The notes under the pieces: generated by a model | The model's database searches: none | Told to the model about the DNA's origin: nothing | The model's input: the letters and a program-made list of their open reading frames with translations, nothing else | NCBI GenBank assembly: GCA_025345505.1 | Contig: JANVCC010000011.1 | Span: 6,884,767-6,948,766, forward strand | DNA: 64,000 bases | Reading direction: 5' to 3' | Origin: Todiramphus chloris collaris | Lineage: Eukaryota > Chordata > Aves > Coraciiformes > Alcedinidae | Shown here: positions 62,807-64,000 of the stretch, piece after piece | Layout of the letters: each line of letters starts with the position of its first letter | How positions within the stretch are numbered: the first letter of the stretch is position 1 | Program-made: the position numbers and the translations under genes

Positions 62807-64000
62807 CTTTGAACCTTTCCATACTCCATAAGGATTTGCTTCTGTCTTCCTTTTGGCTTTGTTAAGTTTGGATTCAACATAAAATCTTGTTTTAGGTGAG
62901 GTTTTGAACCTCTCCTAGAGCTTTGGATTTCGGTCAGGTTCAAAATAGTCAGAAGATTATGCTCTGAATCTCATTTAATTGTCCCACAAAACAGTAGAAA
63001 GTATAATGCATTATCTATTGTTGTCAGATGAGTGCCACTGAAAATGACTGACTTGCCTCATAAAATTTATTTTAAGAGATCTCCACCATTTGGATGGATT
63101 TTATTGACTGGACTATGAACTTCCAAAAGGAGTTTGTCTCTTTACATTTCCTCAGGTTTAAGTTATCCAAGTTATTAATGAACATCAAAAGAAAACATAT
63201 TTTAAAATGGCACCTTTTATCTTGGGGATGTCCTTTGTGATTAGTTTTTTGGAAGTTTTTTGTGCTGCTTTTTTTTTTTTTTTTTTTTTTTCCTGATTAA
63301 GAAGCTTTGTAGACCACTGGAATGGAAAATGTTTATTAAAAGAAAATGAATGTAATTGTACTTCAATGGTAGATAATTCTCCTTGATTTATCATCTCCAT
63401 TATTATCCATTTACGTATAACAAGTAGCAGTTCTCATTCCTCCAAGTCACTGGCAAAGAATTCTTTCTGAATCAAGAGGTAACACAACTTGGAGGATTTA
63501 GAGTGGTCAGAACACTTACCAATGGTCAAAATGCCAAGAGCTCTGCTCATACTTGGCCAGCTCTTGCAAAAGGCCCCGGAACTAACAGCTAACAGTCCTC
63601 CAGAGGCCAGGAAAGAGGCTCTTGCTCCTTTTATTGAGTAGTTAACAAAATAAGTGGCTTAGTTGGCAAACATGGCCTTTGGCTCTTAGTACAGATTGTA
63701 GTCCTGAGATTTATACTACCAAAATCTTCAGGTTACATTTCCTGTCTGCTTTGCTAAGCAGGGCTGTAGGGGTGTTCTCCTGTATGCTTCTGTTGGCTGT
63801 TCTCAAATCTCATAGTCATTTCTACAGCTTAGCTGTTGGTTGGTGCTCATCCTGCCCCTGAAAAAGGTCTTGGAAATGCAAAATGTGAGGAGAAAAAGGT
63901 GCAGAAAGCAGGAAGAAAATATAAAGATGTAACAATTTATGTAAAAGTTGTTATGATTCGATTAAGCATTTGTCTGAACACTGCAAGTGTGAGGCAGGTG
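62807..64000. other. Intergenic, no gene seen
   Basis: AT-rich noncoding DNA to the end of the window, with a T homopolymer at about 63270-63291. Nothing recognised. Confidence 0.55.

Noticed and set aside
1-64000. Search by eye for tRNA genes, CRISPR arrays, operons, LTR elements or DNA-transposon ends.
   Set aside because: None was found. The sequence is vertebrate nuclear DNA, so bacterial features are not expected, and no LTR pair, integrase or capsid-like translation was recognised.

Overview
This window looks like nuclear DNA from a bird. Fragments of CR1 LINEs carry the avian CR1 3' terminus (TTCTATGATTCT-type repeats). There is one intron-bearing vertebrate gene with a CpG-island promoter, and long AT-rich noncoding stretches. 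I cannot name the species.

Only one protein-coding gene can be supported: PRSS23 (serine protease 23), on the + strand. Its CpG island and promoter lie at about 10,840-11,690. A noncoding first exon appears to end at a splice donor at 11,260/11,261. An intron of about 5.05 kb follows. A second exon starts at 16,316 and carries the whole 372-codon reading frame (16,329-17,447). The 3' UTR probably ends near 17,835 or 19,415, depending on which of two AATAAA signals is used. The protein has a signal peptide, an RTKR furin-type site, a His/Asp/Ser trypsin-fold triad and three N-glycosylation sequons.

The rest is noncoding as far as I can see. Bases 1-10,840 (5' flank) hold a CR1 tail, a probable older CR1 piece, two poly-G runs and a purine-rich tract. 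Bases 19,416-64,000 (3' flank) have no recognisable exon. They hold an ancient CR1-like segment (about 24,060-24,400), a CR1 tail (45,661), a pair of CR1 tails facing each other (62,090-62,806), a nearly A-free T/G tract of about 195 bp (43,775-43,968), small direct and inverted repeats, and a few CpG-denser patches that could be regulatory. In other vertebrates PRSS23 sits between ME3 and FZD4. I found no coding sequence of either neighbour here.

I did not find a new biological system. The most useful leads are the unexplained CpG-dense patches, the strand-asymmetric T/G tract, the perfect 14-bp inverted repeat at 41,785-41,838, and the upstream ORF and GC-box layout of the PRSS23 promoter.
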